64,000 nucleotides of DNA, taken from contig NC_069362.1 in NCBI RefSeq assembly GCF_021730395.1, positions 68,589,501-68,653,500 of the forward strand, given 5' to 3'. Under the pieces are notes generated by a model. The model worked only from the letters and a program-made list of their open reading frames with translations, searched no databases and was not told where the DNA came from. Both the position numbers and the translations under genes were made by a program. Below are positions 23,153 through 33,546 of the stretch, piece after piece. The stretch comes from Mercenaria mercenaria (taxonomy: Eukaryota; Mollusca; Bivalvia; Venerida; Veneridae). Positions within the stretch are counted from its first letter, which is position 1. Each line of letters starts with the position of its first letter.

Positions 23153-26100
23153 ATGTACTCTATTGTAGCTCTACTTGCGTGTGTCAGTGCTGCCGCGGCC
23201 TCTATCTGTTGTGTTCCTCCGCAATGGGAGGGTTCACACTCTTTCGTGACCACGATCGTACATAATGGAAAACCTATAGTCTCAACGGTAAGTTCACTTG
23301 TATCATTTATTTAAAAAAAAAACACACACACACACAACTTAGTTCCTCTTTCAGACTGTTTCTGTTCCTAAATGCATATTTCGATTTTCCAGTGTTTTTA
23401 ACTAAGATTTGTAGAAATGAAATAAGTTTGTCCTAAAAAGTAGAATTTTCACAGACCTGTCAAATTCACAAAAGTACCAAGGCAATCGTTGAAATGTTGT
23501 AAATTTTGACTACGTTTTTTTTTTTTTTTTTTAAATTTTTTGAATAATTTGTACGTTCTCAATAATTGTTTATAAGTTATTTTCTGTATTAAACATTTAA
23601 AACATAAATTCTAATTCGTAATAGTAGCTTAATCAGGATTGCAGTTTTCAGATCTTTGTCTGAGAAATTGTGGCCATCACACGTGACTTTTGGATAACGT
23701 GCACATGGTTAAAACGTACCGATTTAGGTAACATTTTGCCTTCACTTTCCTTATTAGTTGATAGAGTTTCATAACATAAAGGGCATCGAATATAGCAAAA
23801 TGAGTGTTTTTCTACGCTCAAAGCGTTTGCCGCGTCAGTACTTAGTGTTTTAGAAAAGTACTGAGAACTGATGGCAGACTCTTTGTGCGGAGGAAAGCTC
23901 ATTTTGCTATATTCGACGTTCGCTCTTTATCTCAAGGAAAGTATATAGGAAAAATGTCAACTGAATAGGGACGTTTTCATCGTTTGTACGGTATTCAAAA
24001 GTCACGTGGGTTGAGCACCCTGGATTATCTGTGCTGTTGAAAATCAATGAAGATCGTTATCTCAAGGTTATGTGATAATTGTTATACTAGAGTAAAGTGA
24101 TGACTGATATTTAAGGATTATGTGATGACAATTTTTTTTTTACATATTTAGGGTTATGTAACAATGGCCTTTGATGCTGTGAACCGCAAGATTGGACAAT
24201 ACGAGTACATCACCATTGGGAACACAGTTCAAAGAAGATACGGAGTGCTTTTAGATTATAACTCGGTTAGTTATATATTGTCTTTCATTAGTTGTCAGTA
24301 GCAAAATACTTCCCATGTTTGTTAATATCAAGCTTAACAGAAAGTATATATAACTTAATTAATGACGTGGGCCAGATACCAGTTCGATATTGAAAATATA
24401 GCAAATTTTTAAATCAAAATAATTTCGAACACCTTGTGATGAACAGTGTCAAATTTATAAAATGTTTACATTTCGCATATTTGTTTTCTTCAGAACACTA
24501 AATACATCATCAATGACCAGGGCAGATGTTACAAACATGCCCTTAACAGAAGGAAAGAAGATTTTGGAGGATGTATCCCAGGTAAATATACAGTATAGCG
24601 TTGTTTATCAATGAAAGAGACATGATTGCTGCATTTTAGAATATATATTCTAATATGCTTGTCTCTGTTAAAACACGCTTACGCTAGAATGTCGTCACGT
24701 TAACGTGTGGTGACGTCAAAGTTTTTGTTGCGACCAAGAAAGAGCGTTACTATATTTTATTTACTGTTTTAGATTAAAGGCATATTAGAATTGAAATAAT
24801 TTATAGCAAAACCGTGTTTTAACACTATTTATACATTCAGGCGGTAATACGTCGTACAAATAATTTCACTCGGGCTGTGCCCTCGTGAAAGTATTACGCC
24901 CGACGTATTACCGCCCATCGTGCATAAATAGTGTTAAAGCACTCTTTTGCTATAAATTATTTCTTAAGTGTATATATTTGAAGCAATTCCAATACGTCAT
25001 AAAAATGAAAATAAAAATACTAGATTCCACATTCAGTACACGCTTACAGTTTTATCGCTTCTAAAATGAATGGGACTTGCACTTAAAATTTACACTGCAG
25101 TATCAACTCGAATAGTTATTTAAGATACTTCATATACGTGTCAGCATGGTTATAAATAATTTCATACTTTGATGTCCATCCGGAGACGGGTTGCTTTAGA
25201 AACAAGAGCTTCTTTTTTCAGATAATTCCACTGTTGTCGGTCAGAAAGACGTAGTCGGTCTAGGCGACAATGTTATGACAGTAGACACATACCGTCTCGA
25301 TTTCGGAGGTGTGGTCGCCTACATTTCTCTAACATCTGACAGTTGTGTCCCAGTGGTTGAGACTATCCGAGGATCACTTGACGGAAGTAAGTTAAGACTT
25401 GCCTAGTGTTTAATCCATCTTTTCAGAGACAAGTTTTTTTCTTTGATTTCTCTTTTAATCAAGACGATGTTTTTTTGTGTGTATTTATAATCATTTTAAA
25501 GAACTTAGTGGGCGGTAACAGGGACTTTTTGAATTTTCAAAATATCTTAATAATTAAAGTTGACTGAGATTGGGTATACTGTAAAGCTACTTTGACACCA
25601 AATAATTAAAAGTAATTCAATTTTGACATTATTTGTAAACTGACTGTAATAAAATTTCCATGATATCTTAGTAAGCACTAAAGCAACATTTACATGCAAA
25701 TGCAAACATGTATCTGTAAGATTTTTTGAATTTTTTTTTTTTGTAACTTTTATTTTGCCAGTTTCTTTTTATAATTGGTAAAATACACTTTCGTATTAAA
25801 CTTAACATTATTCAAGAAGTTATGAAAAGTGAAGAAAAAAGATTCTACTGACCTATATAGTAATGCATATAGGTTAAATCTTTAATGCCCGATTTTTTTT
25901 TATTGACTTTACACAATATTTTATCTACAGTTGAAATTACAAGTAAAACTGGTAGGAAAGGACATGTGCATCTAGTTGGTTCTTTCATCTCTAATTATTT
26001 TTTTCATTTATAACTTTTTTTGACGTTACAATATGTTTACAACTATTTCCGTTCACATATCCAATTCACATGAAAGCTATTATACATCAGCGACCTTGAG

Positions 26101-27418
26101 TGGACATGCGCAACATACTCTGTTTTCTATCTATCTATCCGGGTGTTGGTTCTCATTCTGGGTTTATGATATTAGTATTCTACCAAGAATTTTCAGTGTC
26201 GAGTGTGCGGGCATATGGCATTCCATGTTGACATTCCTTTTTTGATCATATAAACTTTTCCTACACCTATTAATAGATGATTTTTGTCAGTTTTGTAGAA
26301 ATACTCTATAATAACCAGTAAATATCGGAGTTATAACACAACAGCTACAGTATAGTCGTGAACACAGAAACAGTCTTGAATGAAACTGAATATAAATATT
26401 TCATTTACAGACTTTGTGGACAAAATAATGCACCAGCTGAATGTCCCAGAAATTTTCTCACTACATACTTGAAAATACATGTACATTATTTCTTTCTAGG
26501 CCTGTTCCTCCAGAATTCACATTTCCTGAACATAACTGGTGGACTGAGTGCCCCAGAGAACCTGAACGCTCCACCAAAAGGTTGTGAAGCCGCAATAGAG
26601 TTCAATCCTCATTTTGTAAGTGCCTTCTTATTCCCGGTACATTGTCGTGCAGACCCACTTCTCAAAACCACGTGACTAGTGCATTCACATCCTTCATTAA
26701 TAATCGAGTTTTGTAATGTTGCAAACTCTTGAAATATTTCTGTGCCAGAAAAAATGATACCCTACTAAAAGAACTGTGGACTTAGTATCGTTTCTATTGA
26801 CAAAACCCTTCTTTTTGCACAAATGTGCGTTTTTTCATGGGATGATCAGGAGAAAAGCAATAGTCTGGAAACACCGAAACTCTCATTCAATCAATTGATA
26901 TGTACGGAACAATTTTTCCAGACATAATTATTTAGATAAAATAGTACTGTTTACCATAAGTTAAGATTCAGTTAATGGTTTAGCTTTGCTTATTCCACGA
27001 GTTCACGCAGGAAACGTTAGTTTTATTTACTAAAACTCTCTCGGGCTTTCAGACACGCTCTTTTACTTAGCTGGTAATAGGACGTTAATGTTTACGAGTC
27101 TCACACACAACCGCAACCAAGCAAGTAGCCATACATGTATGATTTTCACATTAATAAGATACTACTCTGACAAAAAAATATTCCATATACGAAACGTCTG
27201 ACCAAAGAAACTCTCGCAAACTATTTCAACTTGTCTTGAATTCAATTTTACACTCTCCAAATGAATGAGTGTTCTCTTCAAATAAATTTGCACGACTGTT
27301 ACAAACGTATAACATTTTGCACATGGGTTTTGCATACAATGATTAATTTTTATTTCAGTCGAGCGGAGAAGCCGTGCCAAGCACGATAGGACGCCGCTCA
27401 TACTTCCTTGGATTGTAA
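23153..27418 (+). CDS. EPDR gene C, ependymin-related secreted protein (complete, six exons)
   Basis: Exons 23153-23287, 24152-24265, 24494-24581, 25222-25386, 26500-26615 and 27359-27418 join in phase with GT-AG borders and total 678 nt: 225 residues plus TAA, the usual EPDR size. Residues 1-16 (MYSIVALLACVSAAAA) are a signal peptide. Then come the hallmark CCVPPQWEG (19-27), VTMAFDAVNRKIGQYEYI (exon 2), NDQGRCYKHALN and GGCIP (exon 3), GLGDNVM and SDSCVPVVET (exon 4), GGLSAPENLNAPPKGCEA (exon 5) and a C-terminus GRRSYFLGL. Cysteine positions fit the family's disulphides. NST and NIT are possible N-glycosylation sites. It is expected to be secreted or lysosomal; the ligand is unknown. It is divergently oriented to genes A and B and clearly diverged from them. 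A polyadenylation signal follows 24 bases after the stop. Confidence 0.9.
23665..24030. repeat. Foldback MITE in intron 1 of EPDR gene C
   Basis: Nested inverted arms. The outer pair shares CACGTGACTTTTG (about 23680) with CAAAAGTCACGTG (about 23996). The inner pair shares CGAATATAGCAAAATGAG (about 23787) with CTCATTTTGCTATATTCG (about 23901). The whole unit could fold into one imperfect hairpin of about 360 bases. It has no coding capacity. Confidence 0.75.
24793..24964. repeat. Foldback MITE in intron 3 of EPDR gene C
   Basis: Arms of about 62 bp share GAAATAATTTATAGCAAAA, TTAACACTATTTAT and GGCGGTAATACGTCG with their complements at 24901-24964. The central ATTTCACTCGGG...CCTCGTGAAAGTA continues the pairing, so almost the whole 172 bp is a hairpin. 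Confidence 0.8.
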
Positions 27419-27441
27419 ATTTCTTTGCGTGCAATTACCTA

Positions 27442-27447
27442 AATAAA
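27442..27447 (+). terminator. Polyadenylation signal of EPDR gene C
   Basis: AATAAA begins 24 bases after the TAA of gene C. This gives a very short 3' UTR if used. Confidence 0.6.
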
Positions 27448-27519
27448 TACATGTTTTTCAATGACTGTATACACGTGTTTGATTATTTTTATTCTAAAAT
27501 AAAACACACATCCAACAAT

Positions 27520-28310
27520 AACTTTGTCCATCGACCACTGACCCCAAAAACAATAGCGGTTATATGCTAATCACAGGCAATCAACCTATGAAATTTGACG
27601 TCTGTAGGCCAAAGCATTCTCTAGTTTTCAATAGGGAATCCAGGGAATCCATGACAAGTGTTCTTCAGTTATAGACGAAAACCGAATTCCAGATCAAGGT
27701 CAAGGTCACCATGATTTTGCTCGTCACCTTTGATCAACCGACCTCAAACTCAATAGGATAATCTGTCAACCAGGTTGGAGTTTCGTCTACCGCAGCGTTC
27801 TTCACTTACCATTTTCGGTCTAAAGGTCACTGTCACTGTTGACCTTTGACTTTCTGACCCTTAAAACGATAGGTTCATCTTCTAACAACAGGCAATCAGA
27901 CTATGAAGTTTGTCGCCTGTAGGCCAATGCATTCTTTTGCTATCGATCGGAAACCGTTTCATTGACCTTTTACTTACTTATTCAAAAAAAAACAAAAAAA
28001 AAACAATAGGGACCATTTACTGACCACAGGCTATCATCCTATGAAGTTTGACGCTTGTATTCTTTAGTTATCGAGCGGAAAGCTTTTTCAGTCTCAATAT
28101 TACTGCGACCTTGACCTTTGACGAACTGACCACCAACACAAATAGGGATCCACTAATTTCCACAGGCAATTATCCTTTGAAGTTTGACGCCTATAAATAT
28201 GCTTACGCACTCTTTAGTCATCATTCGGAAACGGACAGACGGACGGACGGACGGACTGCCGGTCCGACTACTATATGCCTCCCGGTTAGGACAGAAAACA
28301 ATGCAATATA
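27520..28310. repeat. Degenerate tandem repeat of about 180-200 bp with GACG microsatellite end
   Basis: Four to five diverged units share CACAGGCAAT, CCTATGAAGTTTGACGC and TGACC-rich stretches. The block ends with GGACGGACGGACGGAC at about 28235-28255. Intergenic, 3' of EPDR gene C. Confidence 0.7.
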
Positions 28311-28521
28311 TATGATTTAATATTTGTTCAGCGAAATATAGTACAGTCCAACTTTGTCAAGTGCTCCAACTTGCTCGGCCCATGGAAATTTATTCGAACC
28401 ATAGGTAGTTCGAACCAACTGAATTTCAAATATAATTAGGTAAGAATTAGACTATCTCCTAGACTATGATATATTGTTTTAATTTTCATTGTTAAAATTG
28501 TGTATGTAACCAACCTATACC

Positions 28522-29703
28522 AAGACTAGCCACTAGACTGATAATAAATATATTTCTACATTTTTCTCCTTTTTTTGTCGAATTCAATTTCATAGAGACA
28601 AAAGCCAGCCTATTTTAGAGATTTCCACAGAGGAATGATATTGGACAAAGGATATAGACTGGCTCAGTTTACTATATTCAATCATAAAAATGTAAAAAAG
28701 ATATATCATAGTCTAGGTGCTAGTCTAGCCTATACCCTATGTCCAATATCGATATTACAACTAGTTTTCTGTCAAAATCTCTAAAACAGGCATTTTCACC
28801 ATCAAATAAAATAAGAGAAAAACTAGAGATGCTTTTGAGGAAAGCACATGTCTCCCACAACTGCCCCTATGAAAAATGTCTAGTGTCTCTAGATGGCTTA
28901 GATGAGTGGATCCAATTAGATGGTCTGGACGAGTGGATCCAATCAGTAATTCAAGGGCCATAAATCAAAAAAGACTGGGCGGATTTGGCTAGTTATTGAA
29001 CTTGGCTAAGGTCTTATGGCCAAACACATTTTGTTCAAGTTCGGATGAGAACTGTTCGACTTAGAGAGCGGACAAGAGTAAAAAGGCCGATTTTTCAGTA
29101 ATTCAAGGGCTGTAACTCCAAAATGCCTGGACCGATTTGGCTAGTTATCGAACTTGGCCGAGGTCTCATGGTCAAGCACATTTTGTTCAAGTTTGGTGAA
29201 GATCGGATGAGAAATGTTCGACTTAGAGTGCGGACAAGAGTAAAAAGGCAGATTTTTCAAAAATTCAAGGGCTGTAATTCCAAAATGCCTGGACCGATTT
29301 GGCTAGTTATCAAACCTGGCTGAGGTCTCATGGTCAAACACATTTTGTTCAAGTTTGGTGAGGACTGGATAAGAAATGTTTGAATTAGAGTGCGGACAGG
29401 AGTAAAAAGGCCGATTTTTGGTAATTCAAGGGCCATAACTCCAAGATGCCTGGACCGATTTGGCTAGTTATTTAACTTGGCCAAGGTCTCATAGTCAAGC
29501 ACATTTTGTTCAAGTTTGGTGAAAATCGGATGAGAAATGTTCGACGTAGAGTGCGGAGAAGCTTTGTGACAGACAGACACACAGACACACACACAGACTG
29601 GAGTAAACTAATATGTCTCCCGCACCACTGTGTGTTGGGAGACATAATTACTATTGAAATTTTGTGACAAATTCTTTATTATCAGTCTAGTGGCTAGTCT
29701 AGG
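28522..29703. mobile_element. TIR element with an internal 161 bp tandem array
   Basis: The ends carry AGACTAGCCACTAGACTGAT and its complement (about 28 bp of inverted repeat). Inside the left part are further nested inverted repeats (TTTTAGAGATTT, ATATTGGACA, ATATATCATAGTCTAGG). The middle (28949-29575) is four tandem units of about 161 bp starting AATTCAAGGGC, with CCTGGACCGATTTGGCTAGT and GTTCAAGTTTGGTGAAGATC, ending in an ACACAC-rich tract and TGTCTCCCGCACC. No transposase. Frames of about 70 codons in it are by-products. Confidence 0.7.
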
Positions 29704-30084
29704 TAAGTCTTACTGGAGAAACATGATGTACTGCATTAAACAATTGTCTAAGGAAAGTATGGAATTGCTATAAAATTCAGTTGTATGCTTAGTCAAAACA
29801 ATCACATTGATTGTATACCATATGAAGATAGGGATTTTATAAGGACCAAAGGTGGAGTTCAAGCAAAGCAGGCTATTCGATCGTTCTGAGTTCGTGCAAA
29901 TGAAGTTGGATGTACCATAAAACTTCATACCATGCACTCAAAGTTTTTTATCCGTAAAACCTTTTTTTATATTTTTTACAGCTATAATTCCAGTAACTTT
30001 GTGCTGCCTTCAGATAAATTTATGATGTTAAGATTACTTTTAAAAACAGTGATGTGTTTATAAAGAATTAAAAAATGAAAAACT

Positions 30085-30183
30085 ATTTTTTTTATTTGGG
30101 TTTTACGGCGCACCAACACAGTATAGGTTATATGGCGCCAAACAGGACTACAAATTTTGGTTTCACATCTCATTTACATCGAA
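30085..30183. repeat. Dispersed repeat, GGCGCACCAACACAG family, copy 1
   Basis: About 95 bp including TTACGGCGCACCAACACAG, GTTATATGGCGCCAAACAGG and CATCTCATTTACATCG. It is nearly identical to 61402-61500. It resembles tails of mollusc SINEs; the family was not determined. Confidence 0.75.
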
Positions 30184-30729
30184 ATACTATTTAAATTCAT
30201 ATACATGTACTTTTCAACATTCTGTTCTCAGACAGACTGGAAAGCAAATGTGCATCATTGTTGCAATCTTTCAACAAGTGAATAAAGAAATTATAAAATC
30301 ATGTATCTGTTCAGTCTTATTTCTGCAGATAGGATAGCCATGCAGTGGTTTCTTAGACAATAGCACCTTGTCTCAATAAACAGCTTTTGATTAACTAATG
30401 TCCATTAAATGGTCATAAAATTACATGCATGGATTAGGGGAAACTAGAGAAACTCTCTGAAGTCTGGGCAAAAAGTACAAACTGGAAGTACAATATCACC
30501 TGTGACTTTAAAGCTAACAAAACTCTACTGTTGTTAACTCGGTATAATGTTACTTTGACTTCAGCAATTGAGCAACGACGTTCCAGTAGGAGACACTGTA
30601 CTGGATCGCAATACTAAATTCACTTGTTATGTGTATACTAATGCTAAAGTAACTCATTCTTCGTGGCGTAACCAGGATAGGAAAATCATATGTTAAAAAT
30701 ACTTCCAGCGAAAATCTTTCATATATTAA

Positions 30730-30945
30730 TCCTTACCTGCTAAATTTCTGCAATGAGCTTGTCCATCTTTCAATTTGGGCAGAACCATTAACTATTAAAA
30801 GCGGTGCTTGACTGAACAGCGTTGAAAGCGGTGCTTGACTGAATAGCGAACAGTGCAAATCATGATCAGACTGCACGGGTTTGCAGGCTGATCATGACCT
30901 ACACTGGGCACAAAGCATGATCAATCGTGTCTAGCATGATAAGGG
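30730..30945. mobile_element. TTAA-flanked MITE, copy 2 (inverted orientation)
   Basis: Flanked by TTAA at 30726-30729 and 30946-30949. Ends are TCCTTACCTGC and GCATGATAAGGG. The body carries GCTTGACTGAA twice, a small internal duplication, and complements of the sequence in the 10482 copy (AATTTGGGCAGAACCA, ATAGCGAACAGTG). Confidence 0.75.
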
Positions 30946-30949
30946 TTAA

Positions 30950-31840
30950 GCACTCCTTGAACACATATTAATATAATGGTCATTTGTTTAAACTTCTTAC
31001 TCATTACTATTGTTATAGAAAATTTGCACAACAATCAGCTTTGTCTGTAATGATATTTCAAAAAAGCTACTCGCTTCGGCGTAAGAGGAGTTAGTTCCGT
31101 TTTCTATCCGAAATCGGCATTGGACGAAATGTTTAATTGTATAACTTCTTTTTCCATAAATAACACTTTAGAACTACTACCTACTGGAGGAATAAGGTAA
31201 GAAATATTTTAACCATTCATTTTAACAATTCAACAATTCAATCATGATACATATTAAATACAACTCTCATGAATGGAACAAGTTTATTCCCCAAATTTTT
31301 ACAGACAGATTTTTATTATTGTGACAAATTAGTATGTAGTGGCAACAAACAAACTGGTTGAAATACAAAATGTATAAAGTAAAGAAATAGTTACACAGAA
31401 CCGAATTTAATAACTTTTGTAATGCACTTCTACAAATGAAATACATTGTATTGCTTGTATTGCTGCCGACAAAAACAATGTCAGGAAAATTACGAGAATT
31501 ATACTGAAGATTAATTAAATCATCAAACATTCCTGTTAACAGCCCGAGAACTTAACTAAGAAAAATTCCTGCTTTGAATTATTAGACGTACTTCTATACT
31601 TAATAATGTAACTTTTTGTTGTTAAAATGTCTATTTCTATTGACATGCAATGCACATGAACTATGATAAACAATTTACATATATTCTTTATGTATATTCC
31701 AGCCAACTTATCTCATTACTTAAGTATTTTGGTACTCACTTAGACCTCACTCTTACTGTCTCTTTTAAATGTTATGTCTTCATGTATTCTGAATAGAATA
31801 TTTAACATAAAAATTATTCTACATCTATTCTGTATACAGT
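30950..31840. other. Intergenic, no feature seen
   Basis: AT-rich, short frames only. I searched for EPDR exons upstream of the orphan exon at 31851 and found none. Confidence 0.4.
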
Positions 31841-31907
31841 AAAGTTTCAGTACAGAGACGCTCTGCCAGACACGATAGGACGCCGCTCACACTTTTTGGT
31901 ATTGCAA
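31841..31907 (+). pseudogene. Orphan copy of the last EPDR exon
   Basis: After an acceptor GTTTCAG (to 31850) the frame reads YRDALPDTIGRRSHFLVL, against SSGEAVPSTIGRRSYFLGL-stop in gene C. ACACGATAGGACGCCGCTCA is shared almost exactly, with GC in place of AC at its start in gene C. It is one codon shorter, and the TAA stop is CAA here, so the frame runs on. No other EPDR exon is in reach, so it is a stray duplicate of the gene C end. Confidence 0.75.
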
Positions 31908-31919
31908 ACATATTTGAGA

Positions 31920-32405
31920 GCAAGCTTCATTAAAATTACATGCATATAGATGAATTATTTCTCAATATTGTGAGTAATGCGGAGAACCTCCGTTATGTAC
32001 GATAAAGGGTCATACAAACTGGATATACATTACCATGAAAATAGTTTACTGCTGCAGTTACGATGATAGGTACTAGATTTTATTTTTACATCATTTCTAT
32101 TTTGTTACCACAGAAATATGCCTGTTTTGCTTTGGCTACCTGGTTTAAAAACTAATAGATCTGTAAACATTATAAAAATCATACTTTTACATCGTATTTT
32201 TATATCTTACAAAAAACACTGTACTGTAATACAATGCATGACCTAACAAGTTTTTTAGTAAACAAAACAAGTAGCTCATTTCTATGATAATTTTTGGTGT
32301 AAATGGTGCTTAAATATCACATGTACTCTTGAGGTAGACTTATTGAATTCAAATTATTGTCAATAATTTCAAAATTAAGGTGACAGAGATTAAACTTGGG
32401 CGAAA
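31920..32405. other. Intergenic, no feature seen
   Basis: AT-rich sequence without supported genes or repeats. Confidence 0.4.
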
Positions 32406-32409
32406 ACAG

Positions 32410-33235
32410 AGTAATACGGACGTGCAAAACAGGCAGACAAATAAGCTAGCCATACATTTATACAAATTGGCCGCACATACATATGAGCTGGCCACGCATG
32501 CTGGTCATACATATATATAAGCTGACCGCACAGATATATAAGTTTGCCGCACATATATACAAGGTGGCTGCACAGATATGTGCTAACCCGACAGATGTAT
32601 AAGCATGTCACATATATACAACCTGGTCATACAGATATATAAGATTGCCGTACAGATACACAAGTTCAGTTGGCCGCACATATAAACAAGCCGCCTGCAC
32701 AGATATGTGCTGGCTGTACAGATACATAAACTGTGCTGGCTGTACAGATACATAAACTGGCCACACATATATACAAGCTGCTCGCACAGATATATAAGAT
32801 GGTCGCACAGATGTATAAGTTGGCCACACATATAAACAAGCTGCCTGCAGAGATATATAATCTGGCCACACAGATATATAATTTGGCTACACAGATATAT
32901 AAGCTGGTCGCGCAGATATATAAGCTGGTCGCACAGATATATAAGATGGTCGCTTAGATGTGTAAGCTGGCCGCACACATAAACAAACTGCCTGCACAGA
33001 TAAGCTGATCGCACAGATATACAAGTTGATCGCACAGATGTATAAGCTTGCCATACATATATATACAAGGTAGCCAACCAGATATATATGCTGGCCACAT
33101 ATATACAATCTGGCAGCACAGACATATGAACTGGTGGCACAGATGTATAAACTGGCCATACATGTATACAAGCTGGCCACACAGATACATTATCTGGCCG
33201 AGCAGATATATAAGCTGACCGCACAAACACTATGA
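32410..33235. repeat. Minisatellite of about 21 bp units
   Basis: About 39 units of the type CTGGCCGCACAGATATATAAG, with local variants. Long frames appear on both strands (up to 215 codons of the LYICGQ type on the minus strand) only because the unit length is a multiple of three. It lies 3' of gene D. I do not regard any of these frames as a gene. Confidence 0.9.
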
Positions 33236-33546
33236 GGCAACCTAATTATATTACTGAAATGTATGAAGTTTGAAAGCGTTTTCCTGAGTAGTGTTTGGGA
33301 CACCTGCTAACGTGCATTAACCTCATTCGTGACGTGGATGCGTACAATGACAAAATGGTTTCAGTGAACGCTCTTCAAGTTGAATAGTCGAGATAAAAAC
33401 AAACGTACGCCTAACTAATCAGAATAATTCTAAAAGAATATATTGCAAGGAATTTGATAGAGAGCTGTCCCTATGTTGACATTTTAAACTGAAACGAAAC
33501 AATTTTGAATACAACTCCGTTAGAGCGGACTAAAGTCAAAGGGAAT

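Noticed and set aside
32583-33230. 215-codon minus-strand frame of LYICGQ-type repeats
   Set aside because: The 21 bp unit is divisible by three, so long frames arise on both strands automatically; no non-repetitive domain is attached.
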